A stretch of DNA of 64,000 nucleotides. Source: Geobacteraceae bacterium (GTDB taxonomy: Bacteria; Desulfobacterota; Desulfuromonadia; Geobacterales; Geobacteraceae). Within the stretch, counting starts at the first letter, position 1. Each line of letters begins with the position of its first letter. Positions 56,379 through 64,000 of the stretch are shown here, piece by piece. A program made the position numbers and the translations under genes. The notes under the pieces were generated by a model. It was given only the letters and a program-made list of their open reading frames with translations. It was not told the DNA's origin and did no database searches. Where the stretch lies: NCBI GenBank assembly GCA_028683555.1, contig JAQUHN010000003.1, positions 1 to 64,000 of the forward strand. Direction: 5' to 3'.

Positions 56379-56819
56379 TCATAACCCGAGAATGTCAGCG
56401 TAGCTAATCGAAACCTTCCCCACTGTCAGCTTCATTTTTCTGCCTCTGATTTTGGCCGCAGCCTTGCGCAGGCCTTGAATCCTTTGAGCATCAACATACG
56501 CGCCAAAGGCCATCCTCACGCGGTACTGGAGGAGGCTCGTGGCCAGATACCTCCTGCCGTCCTCGTTGAGGAGGGTGTTCAGGAGGTACCGGTCGACCTT
56601 ACTGTACTCCGGAAACAGGAGGAGCATGGTTCTTTCACGGGCTCTTTTCGCCTTGAGGGCTGCCGCGATGAACCAATGCTTGTCCCAGAGCTGGCCCAGG
56701 ACAGACAGAGCCCTTACTCCATCATCATCGAGGGGAAGACTGATAAGTCCTTCCTTTGCCATTCGTCCGATGACGTTTTCCGGAATGCCGAATGCTGCAG
56801 TTGCTTCCTTTTGATTCAT
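56379..56819 (-). CDS. Small protein of the replication module, unknown function
   Basis: A 146-residue protein. The ATG at 56819 follows AAAGGAGG. The N-terminus MNQKEATAAFGIPENVIGRM resembles a MerR/excisionase-type winged helix (AFGIPENVIGRMAKEGLI). The rest is basic and helical (WFIAAALKAKRARERTML, RKAAAKIRGRKMKLTVGK). It lies beside iteron-like repeats and repA on the same strand, so a role in replication control or partition of the element is possible. I do not recognise a family. Confidence 0.7.
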   Translation of the reverse strand: MNQKEATAAFGIPENVIGRMAKEGLISLPLDDDGVRALSVLGQLWDKHWFIAAALKAKRARERTMLLLFPEYSKVDRYLLNTLLNEDGRRYLATSLLQYRVRMAFGAYVDAQRIQGLRKAAAKIRGRKMKLTVGKVSISYADILGL

Positions 56820-56930
56820 ACGCAAACCTCCTTTTATTGTTGGTACGGAAAACCTTCTGTAGGCCGGTTTTGCCCACGTTTCACGGTGAACGTGGGTCCC
56901 CCCTTCACTTCTCCACAACCCAGCGGCTAC

Positions 56931-56969
56931 TACTACAGGTGTATTACTACAGGTATTAAAACTACAGGA
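56931..56969. repeat. Short direct repeats ACTACAGGT
   Basis: TACTACAGGT at 56931-56940 and 56945-56954 and AACTACAGGA at 56960-56969, at 14-15 bp steps. They lie between the small gene and the iterons and may be part of the origin or a promoter operator. Confidence 0.5.
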
Positions 56970-57012
56970 GGAGGCTGCCATGCCCCGCCCTGTCCGGGCT
57001 ACGCGGCAACCT

Positions 57013-57097
57013 CTCCTACCGTTTATGCGTAGCTCACCCCGAAATCTCCTACCGTTTATGCGTGCACTCCTCTTATTTCTCCCTACCGTTTATGTGT
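57013..57097. repeat. Iteron-like direct repeats, candidate replication origin
   Basis: Three direct copies of CTACCGTTTATGCGT (the third has TGTGT) start at 57016, 57049 and 57083, 33-34 bp apart, close to three helical turns. The last overlaps the repA stop codon. Regular spacing beside a RepA gene is typical of iterons bound by the initiator. Confidence 0.7.
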
Positions 57098-58006
57098 GGA
57101 CAACTCCGGCAGTCGACAGGGTTGTGCACGGCCTACATGGGACTGTGATGGTTTCAGCAACAGCCCAATGGGGGTCGGAAGCGCCCTTGCAAGGCAGTAG
57201 ACAGTCAGCACCTTTCTAAGGGCATCGACGAAGGCGGCCCTGAAGTTGTCTTCCCGGCCGTAATCGGCGCCGAACTGCTCGGCCAGTGCAGACCAGGGGA
57301 CAAGGGTCGCTTTCCTGAGATAGCTCATTCGGTAGGTCAGCCAGCAGTAGATGTCCAGCGCCAGGGGCGACCTTCTGAGCGCCTTGAGTGCCCTGGTGTC
57401 GACCGGCACCGGATGGTCAATCAACTCCCGGAAGAAACTGGCTCCCAGGATAACCTGCGAGTGCCAGAAGTCGAGCTGGTCCGGGTCCTTGGGGTGCCAC
57501 CAGAGTCTTGTCTCATCCGCTATCCGGAACCCGACGCTCGCCCAGTGGCTCTCACCGCTGTGGATGCAGGAAATTGACGTGGAAAACAGCCGCTGCAGCT
57601 GCTGCTTAACCCGGGGAATAGTTCCCCTCCTGCCGCCGGTGGCAGTGAGCCCCAATTCGCGCATGAAGGCGGCCAGGCTGTCACCGAGAACCACATCGGG
57701 TCGTTGAGTGCGGACAGCCTCGGTGGAGACCCAGGACAGGATGAGTCGCGGTAGTGAGCCGTACGGGAGCCCGATTTCGGCCGGCGCCATCATGATCAGG
57801 GTGTAGTTGCCATTCCTGCGCCTGAACTCGTTGAGCCCCGGGTCGCGGTGGGGCATGGTGGCCTGGACCATGGCCCGGGTCATGAATCCGATGCTCCCGC
57901 TCTCCCGTGGGCCCTCCTGCTGAATCTCTTCAGCCCGGGCAATAAGGTCCAGGTCACACTGCCGCAAAAGAGGACGGCCCTTGGTGTCGGTGTCCGTTAA
58001 CATCAT
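57083..58006 (-). CDS. repA: Plasmid-type replication initiator RepA
   Basis: A 307-residue protein of the plasmid RepA family (PF04796 type). Family blocks: YTLIMMAPAEIGLPYGSLPR, LILSWVSTEAVRTQRPDVVL, LWWHPKDPDQLDFWHSQVIL, GASFFRELIDHPVPVDTRAL and LRRSPLALDIYCWLTYRMSY. Such initiators bind iterons and open the origin. It lies between the iterons and an alpA-like gene, all on the minus strand. Its presence in a chromosomal element suggests an integrative plasmid or an element that can replicate after excision. Confidence 0.88.
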   Translation of the reverse strand: MMLTDTDTKGRPLLRQCDLDLIARAEEIQQEGPRESGSIGFMTRAMVQATMPHRDPGLNEFRRRNGNYTLIMMAPAEIGLPYGSLPRLILSWVSTEAVRTQRPDVVLGDSLAAFMRELGLTATGGRRGTIPRVKQQLQRLFSTSISCIHSGESHWASVGFRIADETRLWWHPKDPDQLDFWHSQVILGASFFRELIDHPVPVDTRALKALRRSPLALDIYCWLTYRMSYLRKATLVPWSALAEQFGADYGREDNFRAAFVDALRKVLTVYCLARALPTPIGLLLKPSQSHVGRAQPCRLPELSTHKR

Positions 58007-58024
58007 CCGGCGGCATTCGGGTGG

Positions 58025-58273
58025 CTATTTCTCAACAGTATTGGATGTGCTCGCTATGAACGCCCGAAGGTCTTCGGCCCTCCAGACTGTCAGACGCGGG
58101 CCGAGCTTCAGCGGCTGCGGGAAGAACCCGGACTTGACCCCCGCCCACCAGGTGCTCTTGGAAACCGGAATCAGGGCCGGAATGGGCGGATCCGCCTTGG
58201 GCGATCCGATAATCTGGGTGAGCCGAAGAAAGCCGGTTTCCGGTAAAATGGTTTTGGTCGTGATGAATTCCAT
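58025..58273 (-). CDS. AlpA-like DNA-binding regulator / excisionase
   Basis: An 82-residue winged-helix protein of the AlpA/phage-regulator type: ETGFLRLTQIIG, then IPVSKSTWWAGVKSGFFPQP and LKLGPRLTVWRAEDLRAFIA. The ATG at 58273 follows GGAGGCAGAT; upstream codons are not conserved. AlpA relatives activate or assist excision by P4-type integrases. It is 18 bp upstream of repA, on the same strand as the integrase, and may couple excision with replication. Confidence 0.85.
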   Translation of the reverse strand: MEFITTKTILPETGFLRLTQIIGSPKADPPIPALIPVSKSTWWAGVKSGFFPQPLKLGPRLTVWRAEDLRAFIASTSNTVEK

Positions 58274-58372
58274 ACGATCTGCCTCCTTGTTGTCTCGTTG
58301 AAGCAAGGCAGGGAATTTTGGGCGGGCTGAGTATCGGCCGGCATCGTGAATGCCGATGATTGCGACATTTCA

Positions 58373-58412
58373 ACAAAAAAAGGCCACTACCCTTGCTCAG
58401 GTAACGGCCTTT
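58373..58412 (-). terminator. Rho-independent terminator upstream of alpA, downstream of the integrase
   Basis: On the minus strand AAAGGCC(GTTACC) pairs with (GGGTAGT)GGCCTTT and is followed by TTTTGTTG. It would stop integrase transcripts before alpA. The 250 bp between it and the integrase stop hold no supported gene. Confidence 0.7.
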
Positions 58413-58660
58413 GCACAAAACATCCGAGAAACATCAGATTCGCCCCAGTAAAATAGCTGGTTGCGAATCAGGCTGCCCAGTCTCATGCCTTGACTTCTAA
58501 ATTCCACCGAATCTGGCGGAATGAGTTATGTAGGACTGCATAATACTGCTTCAGACAACTATGTCAATACAAAAAAGAGGATAAATTGCAGTTTAATCAA
58601 TATGTTACAACCAGAAACACAATGAAACAGCCTAACAATTGCCTCACGGCGGGGAAGTCG

Positions 58661-59896
58661 TTAGAGGGTTGAACGCTTTGCCAACTGCATGACCTTTGCC
58701 CCACTCTTCAGCTTATCCAGGTAGTCGGCCCATTGCTGCATCATCCTGCGCCGCTCGGTCAAATGAGAGGTTCGATTATAGGCGCGACCGTTGGGGTCGC
58801 GAACGGCGTGGGCAAGCTGGTGCTCAATAATGTCAATCCGCTGATGCAGGACTTCGTCAAGGATTGTCCGTGCGGTCGCTCGAAAACCGTGGCCGGTGAT
58901 GGTATCGCCGTCAAACCCCATTCGCCGGAAGCTGGCGTTTATGGTGTTGTCGCTCATGCACCGGGCAAATGAGCGTGTGGAGGGAAAGACGTATTTGCTG
59001 TTGCCTGTAAGCGGCTGAATTTCCTTCAAGATAGCGATTGCCTGCTTGGAAAGTGGGACAAGGTGGGGTTCTTTCATCTTCATCTTCTGGCCTGGAATAT
59101 TCCATTCCGCCGCGTCAAAATCGATCTCCGACCATTCCATGTGCCGCAACTCGCCGGGCCTGACGAAGACAAGCGGCAACAGCTTCAAGGCGCATTTGGC
59201 GACATGGCCGCCCTGATAGGTATCGATGGCGCGCAGGAGCGGGGCAAGTTCCTTTGGGTCGGTAACCGCTGCCATGTGCTTCCTGGTTTTGCTTATTGCC
59301 GGCAGATAGCCCCGGAAACCGGCAGAGATGTCGTAATTTGCCCTGTCAACTGACATGGCGTACCGGTAGACCTGCCCCATAATCGTCAAAGCGCGTCGTG
59401 CCGTCTCAATCACTCCCCTTGAGCGGATTCTATCCAGAATGGCCTTGATTTCTTTCGCGGTGACCTCAGTAATCGGCTTGCTCCCGATCCAGGGGAAAAT
59501 GTCCTGGGTCAGACGGTTCATGATGGTGGCAGCGTGTTCATTCGACCACTCTTTATTCTCCACCATGTGTTCATGCCATTCACCGGCGATAGTCTCGAAG
59601 CTGTTGGCTTTCAGGTCGGCTCTCCTCTGTTTTGCCGCCTTTCTCTCCGCGGAAGGGTCGATGCCGTTTGCCACCAGATTCCGGGCTTCCTGGCGGCGCC
59701 CACGTGCTTCCGCCAGGGAAATGTCGGGATAGACCCCGATGGCAAGCAGCTTTTCCTTCCCATCGAAACGATACTTGAATCGCCAGAGCTTGCTGCCGCC
59801 GGAAGTAACCAAGAGATACAATCCTCCGCCATCCGTGAGTTTGTAATCCTTCTCTTTTGGTTTTGCTGTTTTTATCTGAATATCCTTTAGCGCCAT
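58661..59896 (-). CDS. int: P4-type tyrosine integrase
   Basis: A 411-residue tyrosine recombinase. The N-terminus has the DUF4102 arm-binding domain (LTDGGGLYLLVTSGGSKLWR, IGVYPDISLAEARGRRQEAR). The core-binding and catalytic domains follow, with the first catalytic Arg in FVRPGELRHMEW, HxxR in GHGFRATARTILDE, His in IEHQLAHAV and the nucleophile Tyr in GRAYNRTSHL. It looks intact. It starts 180 bp from the tRNA-Sec 3' end, which it presumably recognises as att. Its start codon overlaps the arm-like repeats, so binding of the enzyme could repress its own gene. Confidence 0.94.
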   Translation of the reverse strand: MALKDIQIKTAKPKEKDYKLTDGGGLYLLVTSGGSKLWRFKYRFDGKEKLLAIGVYPDISLAEARGRRQEARNLVANGIDPSAERKAAKQRRADLKANSFETIAGEWHEHMVENKEWSNEHAATIMNRLTQDIFPWIGSKPITEVTAKEIKAILDRIRSRGVIETARRALTIMGQVYRYAMSVDRANYDISAGFRGYLPAISKTRKHMAAVTDPKELAPLLRAIDTYQGGHVAKCALKLLPLVFVRPGELRHMEWSEIDFDAAEWNIPGQKMKMKEPHLVPLSKQAIAILKEIQPLTGNSKYVFPSTRSFARCMSDNTINASFRRMGFDGDTITGHGFRATARTILDEVLHQRIDIIEHQLAHAVRDPNGRAYNRTSHLTERRRMMQQWADYLDKLKSGAKVMQLAKRSTL

Positions 59897-59897
59897 A

Positions 59898-59963
59898 AGA
59901 TACCCCCATTTATTGGGACAGATACCCCCAGTACTAAGTCGAACACCCCAAGATATACCCCCA
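59898..59963. repeat. Possible integrase arm-type sites, right end
   Basis: AGATACCCCCA at 59898-59908 and 59920-59930, and ATATACCCCCA at 59953-59963, just upstream of the integrase start. The same motif occurs at the left end of the element and near the distal att. Confidence 0.6.
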
Positions 59964-60016
59964 ATAGACCCCGGATTTCTGCAAACATTATAATGCTATC
60001 CTGGACTTTATTCAAT

Positions 60017-60042
60017 AAAAAACCCGCTATTTCTAGCGGGTT
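60017..60042 (-). terminator. Terminator downstream of tRNA-Sec, inside the element
   Basis: On the minus strand AACCCGCTA pairs with TAGCGGGTT around GAAA, followed by TTTTATTG. It lies 33 bp past the tRNA 3' end and supplies termination in place of the displaced hairpin at 38304-38347. Confidence 0.75.
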
Positions 60043-60074
60043 ATGGCACATCATGAAACACTCTGAAACATGTA

Positions 60075-60085
60075 ATGGCGGAAGC
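60075..60085. repeat. Attachment site within the tRNA-Sec 3' end
   Basis: ATGGCGGAAGC, the shared core; the longer match to the internal copy at 40945 runs to 60094. The tRNA remains complete because the element's end restores its 3' sequence. Confidence 0.75.
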
Positions 60086-60173
60086 GCATGGGAATCGAAC
60101 CCACCCGGGAAGTTTCTCACCCCCCACACCGGTTTTGAAGACCGGGCGGCCCACCAGCGACCGACGCGCTTCC
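60076..60173 (-). tRNA. selC: tRNA-Sec (anticodon UCA)
   Basis: A 98-nt selenocysteine tRNA with encoded CCA. The extended acceptor GGAAGCGC pairs with GCGCTTCC. The anticodon arm CCGGTCTTCAAAACCGG contains TCA and reads UGA. A very long variable arm (GGGGGGTGAGAAACTTCCC region) and the T-arm GGGTTCGATTCCC are present. selB lies at 31678 in this window. selC is a well-known integration site for genomic islands. Confidence 0.95.
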
Positions 60174-60416
60174 ATACGCGATATACAAGCAAAGATACGG
60201 AGACAGCCTCCGTCATCCTTGTCAACAGAACGATACTAACCAGATTCCATTCGAACAATTCCTGAAAGGATTGAAATAATATCTGATCGATCGGAATTAT
60301 GCAACCACTTATAGATCGATGTATAGGCAGCAGTACGTCAATATTGCAGCAAGGAATCCCAGGGAAACCACAGCGGAAACCACGGCGCGGAGCGCCTGTT
60401 TTCCGTGTGGCTTCCG

Positions 60417-61316
60417 CTATTCGGCGTGAAACCGCTCGACAATACTGGCGAGGAAGGCATCGGCAGCCGGCGAAAGCTGACGACCCTGACGGGTAACCAG
60501 ATAAATATGACGGAATATCACCAGACCTCTGACGTCAACCACGAACAATTCCCCTCGATCACACTCCTTCTTGACAGAAAGTTCAGAAAGAAACGATATT
60601 CCGGCACCGTTCAGCACTGCCTGCTTGACAGCCTCGTTGCTGCCGAGACACATGGCTGACTTCAGCTTTTCCGGAGCAAAGCCTGCTTTGGCAAGCTCCT
60701 CCCGTAAAGTTCTGGCCGTACCCGATCCCGGCTCACGGAACACGAGAGGCTCTCCGACAAGATTTTCCGGCCGGATCCATTTCCTGGCGGCCCAAGGATG
60801 ATCCGCAGGCACCACCAGTGAAATCTTGTCAAGGGTCAGAGGGCTATAGACAAAGCCCTTCTCCTTGAACCGGCTACCGACCAAGGCAAACTCCACCTCC
60901 TCATCCTTGAGCCTTTCGAGAGTTTCCCGACTGTCGCCCTGCAAGAGGGTGATCATCACGCCGGGAAAAAGCTGCCGAAAGGGCGGGATGCACTCCGGAA
61001 TCATGTAACATGCCGGAATATTGCTTCCGCCGATCTTCAGCTCGACTTCTTCAAGCCCGCGAAAACGGTTCAGAGCCAGGGGTACTTGCCGTGCTTCCGC
61101 TATCACACGTCTGGCCTGGTGGAAAAGCAGCTTACCCGCTTCGGTGAGGAGAGCTCCCTTACCGGTCCGATCCAGCAGTTTCAGATCGAACTCGCTTTCC
61201 AGCGAGGAGATATGCTGACTTACGGTCGATTGGGTAAGGAAGGTGATTTCCGCGGCACGGGAAAAGCTACCGTTTTCGGCAACGGCAATGAATACTTCCA
61301 GCTGTTTCAGGTTCAT
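60417..61316 (-). CDS. LysR-family transcriptional regulator (CysB/CysL-like)
   Basis: A 299-residue LysR-type regulator. The N-terminal HTH is MNLKQLEVFIAVAENGSFSR followed by AAEITFLTQSTVSQHISSLE. The effector domain shows LKIGGSNIPACYMIPECIPP, VEFALVGSRFKEKG and KQAVLNGAGISFLSELSVKK. The ATG at 61316 has AGGGGT 8 bases upstream. It lies just outside the island, right of tRNA-Sec. The target is unknown; it has no divergent partner gene, and the neighbouring outer-membrane gene runs the same way upstream. Confidence 0.92.
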   Translation of the reverse strand: MNLKQLEVFIAVAENGSFSRAAEITFLTQSTVSQHISSLESEFDLKLLDRTGKGALLTEAGKLLFHQARRVIAEARQVPLALNRFRGLEEVELKIGGSNIPACYMIPECIPPFRQLFPGVMITLLQGDSRETLERLKDEEVEFALVGSRFKEKGFVYSPLTLDKISLVVPADHPWAARKWIRPENLVGEPLVFREPGSGTARTLREELAKAGFAPEKLKSAMCLGSNEAVKQAVLNGAGISFLSELSVKKECDRGELFVVDVRGLVIFRHIYLVTRQGRQLSPAADAFLASIVERFHAE

Positions 61317-61495
61317 GATCATACCCCTGGTAACTGTGCGAGATGCATTTTCTGCCCCGGCACAGTGGTCAATGGTTACCATGCAAAAGACACCTCATCC
61401 GAACAAAGTGCCTGACCAAAATCCGAAACCTCGTCCCGGAAACCACCATTTTTGCAGTAAAAATAGCACGTTTTTGTCTGGCGGGAAACCCCTTC

Positions 61496-62344
61496 CTACT
61501 GCAATTGGTAGGTAACCGCCAGGGTATAGGTAGCTCCGGCGGCGGTATTCTGACCGTAGATTTCCGGTGTGTAGCTTGCCTCAATCCCCATCGCAGGGTT
61601 TATCTTGTAACCAAGCGTTAGATCGAGCTTTCCCAGGTCGAAATTGTTGGTTGCCGTCGGGTTGCCACCGCTGTCGTTATGGGTACCGTTATCGATGCTG
61701 TAGATACCATCCAGTTTGACCCGGCCGTAGAGATCCTTGGTCAGATCCATGCCGAACTCAACCAGGTACCTGAACTCGTCGGACGGATCGGAGAATCGCC
61801 ACCGGTATCCGGCTTCAACGCCGCAATAGCCGGGAAGATACGGGTACAGGGAGAGGCCATAGAGAAACCTCAATTCCGTATCATACTGGCCGTTGCCCAA
61901 GGGAACCCTGTCATGCCTGTCGTAGGCCTCGGGAATCTTCACCAAACCTTGGGCGGAAAATATTCCGGCCCGCCCTTCCAGCAGTTTTATCTTCATTGCG
62001 AGGTCGATATCACCGATCCCATAGGTGGTGGTTTTTGAAAGGTCGTCTTCTTTTTCAATGTATTTGAAATAGATAGAATTGATAAGAGTAATGGTGTCTG
62101 TGAGTCCGTATTCGATGTAATTGGCACCATTTATGTCACTGAAGTCACCATTATCATCGAAGCGAACACGATCACCATTTTTGTCAAACGTGTCATTGGC
62201 ATAATAGAAATTAAGTGACAATCTATCATAAATTTTCCCACTAGCTAAAGTCCATGCTCCAGCATAAGATACGCTGGCATAAGATATTATAGTTAAAAAT
62301 GTAATAAAAAATAATGCTGTAATTCTTCTAATCATCGTATACAT
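61496..62344 (-). CDS. Outer-membrane beta-barrel-like protein (transporter/MetA-type)
   Basis: A 282-residue exported protein. A signal peptide (MYTMIRRITALFFITFLTII...SYAG) is followed by alternating beta strands: GKIYDRLSLNFYYANDTF, NYIEYGLTDTITLINSIYFK, YGIGDIDLAMKIKLLEG and VEAGYRWRFSDPSDEFRYLV. The pattern matches phenol-degradation MetA-type or generic transporter barrels. It ends ATYTLAVTYQLQ, with Gln instead of the usual terminal Phe. The start at 62344 follows GGAGAATTAC. AT-rich codons at its 5' end differ from the GC-rich 3' half. Confidence 0.75.
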   Translation of the reverse strand: MYTMIRRITALFFITFLTIISYASVSYAGAWTLASGKIYDRLSLNFYYANDTFDKNGDRVRFDDNGDFSDINGANYIEYGLTDTITLINSIYFKYIEKEDDLSKTTTYGIGDIDLAMKIKLLEGRAGIFSAQGLVKIPEAYDRHDRVPLGNGQYDTELRFLYGLSLYPYLPGYCGVEAGYRWRFSDPSDEFRYLVEFGMDLTKDLYGRVKLDGIYSIDNGTHNDSGGNPTATNNFDLGKLDLTLGYKINPAMGIEASYTPEIYGQNTAAGATYTLAVTYQLQ

Positions 62345-62415
62345 GTAATTCTCCATGTTTCTTATAGTATTTGTATATTTTTTAACCATAAATTAATCAG
62401 ATCAAGTCACTGCGT

Positions 62416-63969
62416 GTGCAAATTATGCATGGACTGGCAATCATCTTGTATGGTATATCAAATATTATGCAATCAAACTTCCTATATTTTATCAGTATTG
62501 TCCATTTCAGCGCTTTAGGGATTCTCTCTTTATATGGAACACACAGAATATGGCTTCTCTGCTGCTGGTTCCGCGAAAAAAAGAAACCGGACCAAGCGGT
62601 TCCCGCCTTTTCTCCGCCGGCATTCCCGGTGGTAACGGTTCAGCTGCCGCTCTACAATGAAAGATTCGTCGCCGCTCGACTGCTGGATGCCGCAGCCGAT
62701 CTGGATTGGCCAGAAGACCGGCTGGAAATCCAGGTATTGGACGATTCCACCGACGATACCCGAAGTATCGTTGATGCACGCGCAACATACTGGTCGGCAC
62801 GGGGAAAACTGATCACTGTCCTGCGTCGCGAGACCCGGGCCGGATATAAGGCCGGGGCACTAGCCAACGGCCTCCGGTTGGCAGGCGGGAAATTCATCGC
62901 CATCTTTGACGCCGATTTCATTCCGCCGCGCGACTTCCTGCGCCGGACAATGCCACTCTTCAGCGCCGAAAATATCGGCATGGTTCAAACCCGCTGGGGG
63001 TTCGTCAACGCCGAATCATCGCTGCTTACCCGTATTCAGTCATTGCTTCTTGCACCCCACTTCGGCATCGAGCATTGGGTCCGCTTCCGGCGCAGACTGT
63101 TCTTTAACTTCAACGGAACCGCCGGTGTCTGGCGGCGGGCCGCCATCTCTTCAGCCGGTGGCTGGCAAGCCGACACGGTCACCGAAGACCTGGACCTGAG
63201 CTACCGGGCCCAGTTGGCCGGCTGGAAGTTCGTCTACCACGATGAACTGACGGTTCCTTCGGAACTTCCCATAACCCTTGCCGCGTTCCGGGGTCAGCAG
63301 CAACGCTGGGCAAAAGGGTCCATCCAGACGGCCCGGAAGCTGTTGCCGGGTATCCTTGCGGCGCCGCTTCCCTTCGCGGTGAAGATCGAAGCAATGGCCC
63401 ACCTGCTGGCCAACGCCGGTTGGGTGGCCGGCGCCCTTGTCACCCTGACCCTGTACCCGACCATCGTTTCCCGCCTCGGCATCGGCTGGCACGAAATGCT
63501 GCGCATCGATCTCCCCCTGTTTCTGACCGCCAGCGGCGCGATTTTTCTCTACTTCCTCACCTATGCCGTTGCCGGCACCAAAAAGTGCCAGGTACCGCTG
63601 ACCCTGCCCTTGCTGCCGGTGTTGGCCATCGGCCTCGCACCGAGCATCGCCTTCTCGGTCCTGAGCGGACTTTGCAAGCGGGGCGGCATTTTTCTCCGCA
63701 CCCCCAAGTACGGGATAACGGGGCGGCAACGCCGACCCGGCCTCGCCTCGCTCTATCGCCAACGGTCACCCTGCCAACTGCTGATGAATGCCGCGTTGTT
63801 CTGCTACACACTGTTACCCGTGCGTTTTGCCTTGGAGCGCGAGGCGTGGGCCGCCATTCCTTTCCTGCTGTTGTTCCCGCTCGGATTTCTCACCGTTACC
63901 CTGTTTGACGCCGCCGACCTGTTTCGGCAGGCGAGCAGCAGGTTGTGCGAGGAAGATTCCCCCTCATGA
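62416..63969 (+). CDS. Membrane glycosyltransferase family 2 (cellulose synthase-like)
   Basis: A 517-residue processive GT2 enzyme. One membrane segment lies at the N-terminus (about residues 20-50) and about four at the C-terminus. The catalytic series is complete: VQVLDDSTDD-like IQVLDDSTDDT, the DxD in AIFDADFIPP, TEDLDLSYRAQLAGW and the QxxRW motif in GQQQRWAKGS. It probably makes a beta-linked polysaccharide or glycolipid; the sugar is unknown. It is transcribed away from the outer-membrane gene, sharing its promoter region, and ends at a terminator. Confidence 0.92.
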   Translation: MQIMHGLAIILYGISNIMQSNFLYFISIVHFSALGILSLYGTHRIWLLCCWFREKKKPDQAVPAFSPPAFPVVTVQLPLYNERFVAARLLDAAADLDWPEDRLEIQVLDDSTDDTRSIVDARATYWSARGKLITVLRRETRAGYKAGALANGLRLAGGKFIAIFDADFIPPRDFLRRTMPLFSAENIGMVQTRWGFVNAESSLLTRIQSLLLAPHFGIEHWVRFRRRLFFNFNGTAGVWRRAAISSAGGWQADTVTEDLDLSYRAQLAGWKFVYHDELTVPSELPITLAAFRGQQQRWAKGSIQTARKLLPGILAAPLPFAVKIEAMAHLLANAGWVAGALVTLTLYPTIVSRLGIGWHEMLRIDLPLFLTASGAIFLYFLTYAVAGTKKCQVPLTLPLLPVLAIGLAPSIAFSVLSGLCKRGGIFLRTPKYGITGRQRRPGLASLYRQRSPCQLLMNAALFCYTLLPVRFALEREAWAAIPFLLLFPLGFLTVTLFDAADLFRQASSRLCEEDSPS

Positions 63970-63971
63970 CA

Positions 63972-63999
63972 ACGCGGGTCGTTGAACAACGACCCGCGT
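63972..63999 (+). terminator. Terminator stem after the glycosyltransferase
   Basis: A perfect 13-bp stem, ACGCGGGTCGTTG with CAACGACCCGCGT, around AA. Any T-run lies beyond the window edge. Confidence 0.75.
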
Positions 64000-64000
64000 C

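Larger units (their letters stand above)
40945..60085. mobile_element. 19-kb integrative element in selC carrying restriction and CBASS defence
   Basis: It is bounded by the internal att copy and the tRNA-Sec 3' end. At its tRNA-proximal end it carries a P4-type integrase, an AlpA-like regulator, a plasmid RepA and iterons. The cargo is the RM/CBASS operon and flanking genes. Possible integrase arm sites lie at both ends. No conjugation genes are seen, so it would need a helper to move between cells. Confidence 0.8.

Overview
The window looks like a chromosomal segment of a GC-rich deltaproteobacterium of the Geobacter type (Desulfuromonadota). Support comes from the futalosine menaquinone genes (mqnE, mqnC, a UbiA-type prenyltransferase and ubiX), a two-subunit glycine dehydrogenase, the selenocysteine factor SelB with tRNA-Sec, many GAF/PAS/Cache signalling proteins, and hairpin-rich intergenic repeats. 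The taxon is inferred from gene content and was not tested by alignment.

Layout, left to right. 0-2.6 kb: an RND efflux operon (tetR, adaptor, permease cut by the window edge) with a perfect palindromic operator. 3.2-4.4 kb: a secreted Tyr/Arg/Ser-rich protein. 4.8 kb: tRNA-Ser(CGA). 5.1-11.3 kb: a glycine-cleavage operon gcvT-gcvH-gcvPA-gcvPB joined to lipoylation genes (a LipM-like octanoyltransferase, then lipA). 11.4-14 kb: a DegP/HtrA protease and an OmpR-type regulator. 14.6-17.1 kb: prmA, rsmE and a zinc-ribbon protein, preceded by a folded repeat element. 17.1-22.2 kb: rnd and the menaquinone cluster. 22.7-29.5 kb: a zinc ABC importer, radA, a dksA-type gene and a GAF histidine kinase. 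29.6-33.6 kb: tRNA-Ala(CGC), two lipoproteins and selB. 34.6-38.1 kb: a Cache-PAS hybrid histidine kinase with a partner response regulator.

From 38.35 to 60.08 kb lies accessory DNA inserted at the 3' end of the tRNA-Sec gene (selC). Three copies of the tRNA 3' end (38350, 40945 and within the tRNA at 60076) divide it into two tandem insertions. The first is a 2.6 kb decayed remnant with a frameshifted integrase. The second is a 19.1 kb element with an intact P4-type integrase, an AlpA-like regulator, a plasmid-type RepA and iteron-like repeats. A hairpin at 38304-38347, just outside the far att copy, is probably the original selC terminator.

The cargo of the larger element is a defence locus. 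A tightly coupled operon runs half-hsdS, hsdM, rhuM, hsdS, capV (patatin phospholipase), CD-NTase, E2-like protein, hsdR and a YgjP-type metalloprotease. A short type II CBASS system is therefore nested inside a type I restriction-modification operon, translationally coupled to hsdS. Downstream are an uncharacterised HTH/coiled-coil protein, a broken HNH nuclease, a YhcG-type nuclease and a small unknown gene.

Right of tRNA-Sec the core chromosome resumes with a LysR regulator, an outer-membrane beta-barrel-like protein and a processive family-2 glycosyltransferase followed by a terminator at the window end.
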